Assembly: GCF_007197645.1 (NCBI RefSeq)
Contig: NZ_VKGK01000001.1
Location: 248,001 to 312,000, forward strand
Source: Shewanella hanedai
GTDB lineage: Bacteria > Pseudomonadota > Gammaproteobacteria > Enterobacterales > Shewanellaceae
Direction: 5' to 3'
DNA length: 64,000 nt
Position numbers and translations under genes: made by a program
Shown: positions 62,379 through 64,000 of the stretch, piece after piece
Numbering within the stretch: the first letter of the stretch is position 1
Layout of the letters: every line of letters starts with the position of its first letter
Notes under the pieces: generated by a model
Databases searched by the model: none
The model's input: the letters and a program-made list of their open reading frames with translations, nothing else
Told to the model about the DNA's origin: nothing

Positions 62379-62928
62379 AATGTTGTTACTATTATCTTGC
62401 TTTACTTGCTCTGCAACAGATCTTGTAGAGGTCGATAAACTTAGAGCTCTTACTGCGGATAAAAGAGCCGTAGGGGTTGGTGATGTAGTAACCCTGCTTG
62501 TTTTTGAAGATGCTAAGGCGGGTTCAAGTGCTAATTTAAAGGAGCAAGGAGAATTTGAAATGTCAGCTGGTGCTAACCGAGACGAGTTAGCTTGGCAATA
62601 TGGCTTAGGGGCTATGTCTTCTAATAAAGGAGATGCTGCAACTCAGAGAAACGGTTTTATAAAGGCATATATCACCGTTGTCATTCAACATGTTGACCCT
62701 AACGGATTATTTTTAGTTCAAGGAACTCAAAGATTACAAATAAATGGTGAAGAGCAGGTTATTTCAGTAAGTGGAAAACTAAGAAAGAATGATATTGCCG
62801 CTAACAATACAGCACTTTCATCAAGACTGTTGGACGCCAGTATTAGTTTTACGGGTCAAGGTACTGTAAGTACAGGACATGATTCTAATCTCTTCAGTCG
62901 TTTTTTCCGTTGGCTTGGGGTGTTGTGA
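62368..62928 (+). CDS. flgH: Flagellar L-ring lipoprotein FlgH
   Basis: 186 residues, a little short for FlgH. The N-terminus is a lipoprotein signal with lipobox LLSC (Cys at about residue 11). Family sequence follows: VGVGDVVTLLVFEDAKAGSSANL, YITVVIQHVDPNGLFLVQGTQRLQINGEEQVISVSGKLRKNDI and a short hydrophobic end. GGAG at 62355-62358 favours TTG 62368 or GTG 62371 over ATG 62380. It forms the outer-membrane ring of the basal body. It overlaps flgA upstream and shares one base with flgI. Confidence 0.88.
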   Translation: MVLRMLLLLSCFTCSATDLVEVDKLRALTADKRAVGVGDVVTLLVFEDAKAGSSANLKEQGEFEMSAGANRDELAWQYGLGAMSSNKGDAATQRNGFIKAYITVVIQHVDPNGLFLVQGTQRLQINGEEQVISVSGKLRKNDIAANNTALSSRLLDASISFTGQGTVSTGHDSNLFSRFFRWLGVL

Positions 62929-64000
62929 TGAATTGTCGTAAGTTGATTATATTATTGCTTTTATTTTCTATTCCTACGTTTGGTAGTGCAAGCCAAGTGA
63001 CGGTTAAGGATGTTGCTCGTATATATGGTGTGAGAGACACAGCTTTGGTTGGTTATGGTCTTGTGACTGGCTTGGCTGGGAGTGGGGATTCCGCTCGATT
63101 CTCATCTACGTCTCAGTCACTTAAAAGTGTGCTGCGCTCCTTTGATGTGAATATTGAAGATAAAGAAGTACAAAGTCGCAATGTTGCTGCTGTGATTGTA
63201 ACCGCTTCAATACCTGCTTTTGCGGAGATAGGGGACAAGTTAGATGTACAGGTAAGTTCTTTGGGAGATGCACGGAGTTTGTCTGGTGGTACATTATTAT
63301 TAAGCCCCTTGAAAGCTCCAAATGATGTGATTTATGCGCTTGCCCAAGGGCAAATAACGGTTGGGGGTTATCGTTTTGAGGAAGATCAAAATGTAATGGC
63401 TAAAAACCATGCGACCGTAGGTAACATAACTCGTGGAGCCACGACTGAACGTTCAGTCGTGGCAAGTATTTTTTCTCAAAATGGCTCTGTTTCATTAATA
63501 CTCAATACCCCCGATTTTACAATGTTAGATAATGTGACAATGGCATTAAGGCATGAATTCCCGAGACTTAATATCCAGCCAGTCCATGCCGGGAAATTAG
63601 ATATTGGCGGTGATGGTTTATCGTTAAGCCATTTAGCAAAAATAGAGCAAGTTAAAATAAAAGTTGCACAGTTTGCCAGGATCGTAGTGAACGAAAGGTC
63701 AGGTATTATTGTTTCAGGTTCTGATATACCAGTTTCAAGTGTTGTCATTAGCCACGGAAATCTTAACTTGAAAATAAGTTCAACCCCCAGAGTTTCACAA
63801 CCAGACAGTGTTTTTTTTGGTGACCAATCAAATATTAAAACAGTAACAGTTAGAGATACTGAAATTCAAGTTAATGAGCAGCAACAAGCCATTTATATTA
63901 ATAAAAATACGACAACTATTGCAGAGGTTGTTTCTTCGTTACAGAAACTCAATATATCGACTAGAGATATGATCTCTATTCTAGAGGGACTTAAGAGAAG
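62928..64000 (+). CDS. flgI: Flagellar P-ring protein FlgI (partial, cut by window end)
   Basis: ATG at 62928 overlaps the flgH stop (TGATG). 357 codons are visible with no stop before the end. Signal peptide about 1-22 (FGSASQ). Family blocks: DVARIYGVRDTALVGYGLVTGLAGSGDS, NVAAVIVTASIPAFAEIGDKLDVQVSSLGDARSLSGGTLLLSPLK and VVVNERSG-like IVVNERSGIIVSG. It forms the periplasmic P ring around the rod, assisted by FlgA. Only the last few residues are missing. Confidence 0.93.
   Translation, partial: MNCRKLIILLLLFSIPTFGSASQVTVKDVARIYGVRDTALVGYGLVTGLAGSGDSARFSSTSQSLKSVLRSFDVNIEDKEVQSRNVAAVIVTASIPAFAEIGDKLDVQVSSLGDARSLSGGTLLLSPLKAPNDVIYALAQGQITVGGYRFEEDQNVMAKNHATVGNITRGATTERSVVASIFSQNGSVSLILNTPDFTMLDNVTMALRHEFPRLNIQPVHAGKLDIGGDGLSLSHLAKIEQVKIKVAQFARIVVNERSGIIVSGSDIPVSSVVISHGNLNLKISSTPRVSQPDSVFFGDQSNIKTVTVRDTEIQVNEQQQAIYINKNTTTIAEVVSSLQKLNISTRDMISILEGLKR

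Overview
The window looks like chromosome of a marine gammaproteobacterium, most likely a Shewanella. This rests on moderate coding GC, on gene neighbourhoods I associate with that genus (cydDC next to putA; a ygiM-like gene, a Pit transporter, a DUF47 gene and a CYTH/CHAD gene in a row; DUF3565 and DUF3622 small proteins), and on a TonB receptor with its own FecI/FecR pair. No database search was possible, so genus is an inference. No rRNA, tRNA or CRISPR was seen.

Region 1 (1-26.3 kb) is mostly ordinary core genome: a partial GFA-family gene, an NhaC-type antiporter, an ECF sigma/anti-sigma/TonB-receptor signalling set, an RhlE-type helicase, two small conserved proteins, a secreted PKD-domain protein, cydD-cydC (with an FNR-like site upstream), a tiny HTH protein, putA, a YgiM-like SH3 protein, the pit/DUF47 phosphate-transport pair, a CYTH-CHAD triphosphatase and a voltage-gated-type potassium channel. 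Good intrinsic terminators separate most units.

Region 2 (26.3-55.5 kb) is AT-richer accessory DNA. A TPR protein is followed by three translationally coupled, signal-peptide-bearing LamG + collagen-like (Gly-X-Y) proteins. Then comes one 15.7-kb gene for a 5236-residue YD/Rhs-repeat protein. It has beta-sandwich insertions, a LysM domain, a Gly/Ala-rich hydrophobic segment, a helical segment and a C-terminal His-Me-type DNA/RNA non-specific endonuclease. A 129-residue acidic protein overlaps its stop by 4 nt and is the probable immunity protein. This looks like a polymorphic toxin locus wired to a collagen-like surface apparatus and is the most unusual thing in the window. It is followed by a REP-associated tyrosine transposase (RAYT) with its inverted-repeat ends and nested truncated copies of those ends, a secreted subtilisin-like protease, a decayed second RAYT, and a secreted lipase-like alpha/beta hydrolase.

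Region 3 (56.0-64.0 kb) is a tightly packed flagellar operon, fliQ-fliR-flhB-flhA-flgF-flgG-flgA-flgH-flgI (the last cut by the window end). It encodes part of the export gate plus rod, L-ring and P-ring proteins. It starts abruptly at fliQ, with no fliP upstream, and is probably part of a secondary (lateral-type) flagellar system.
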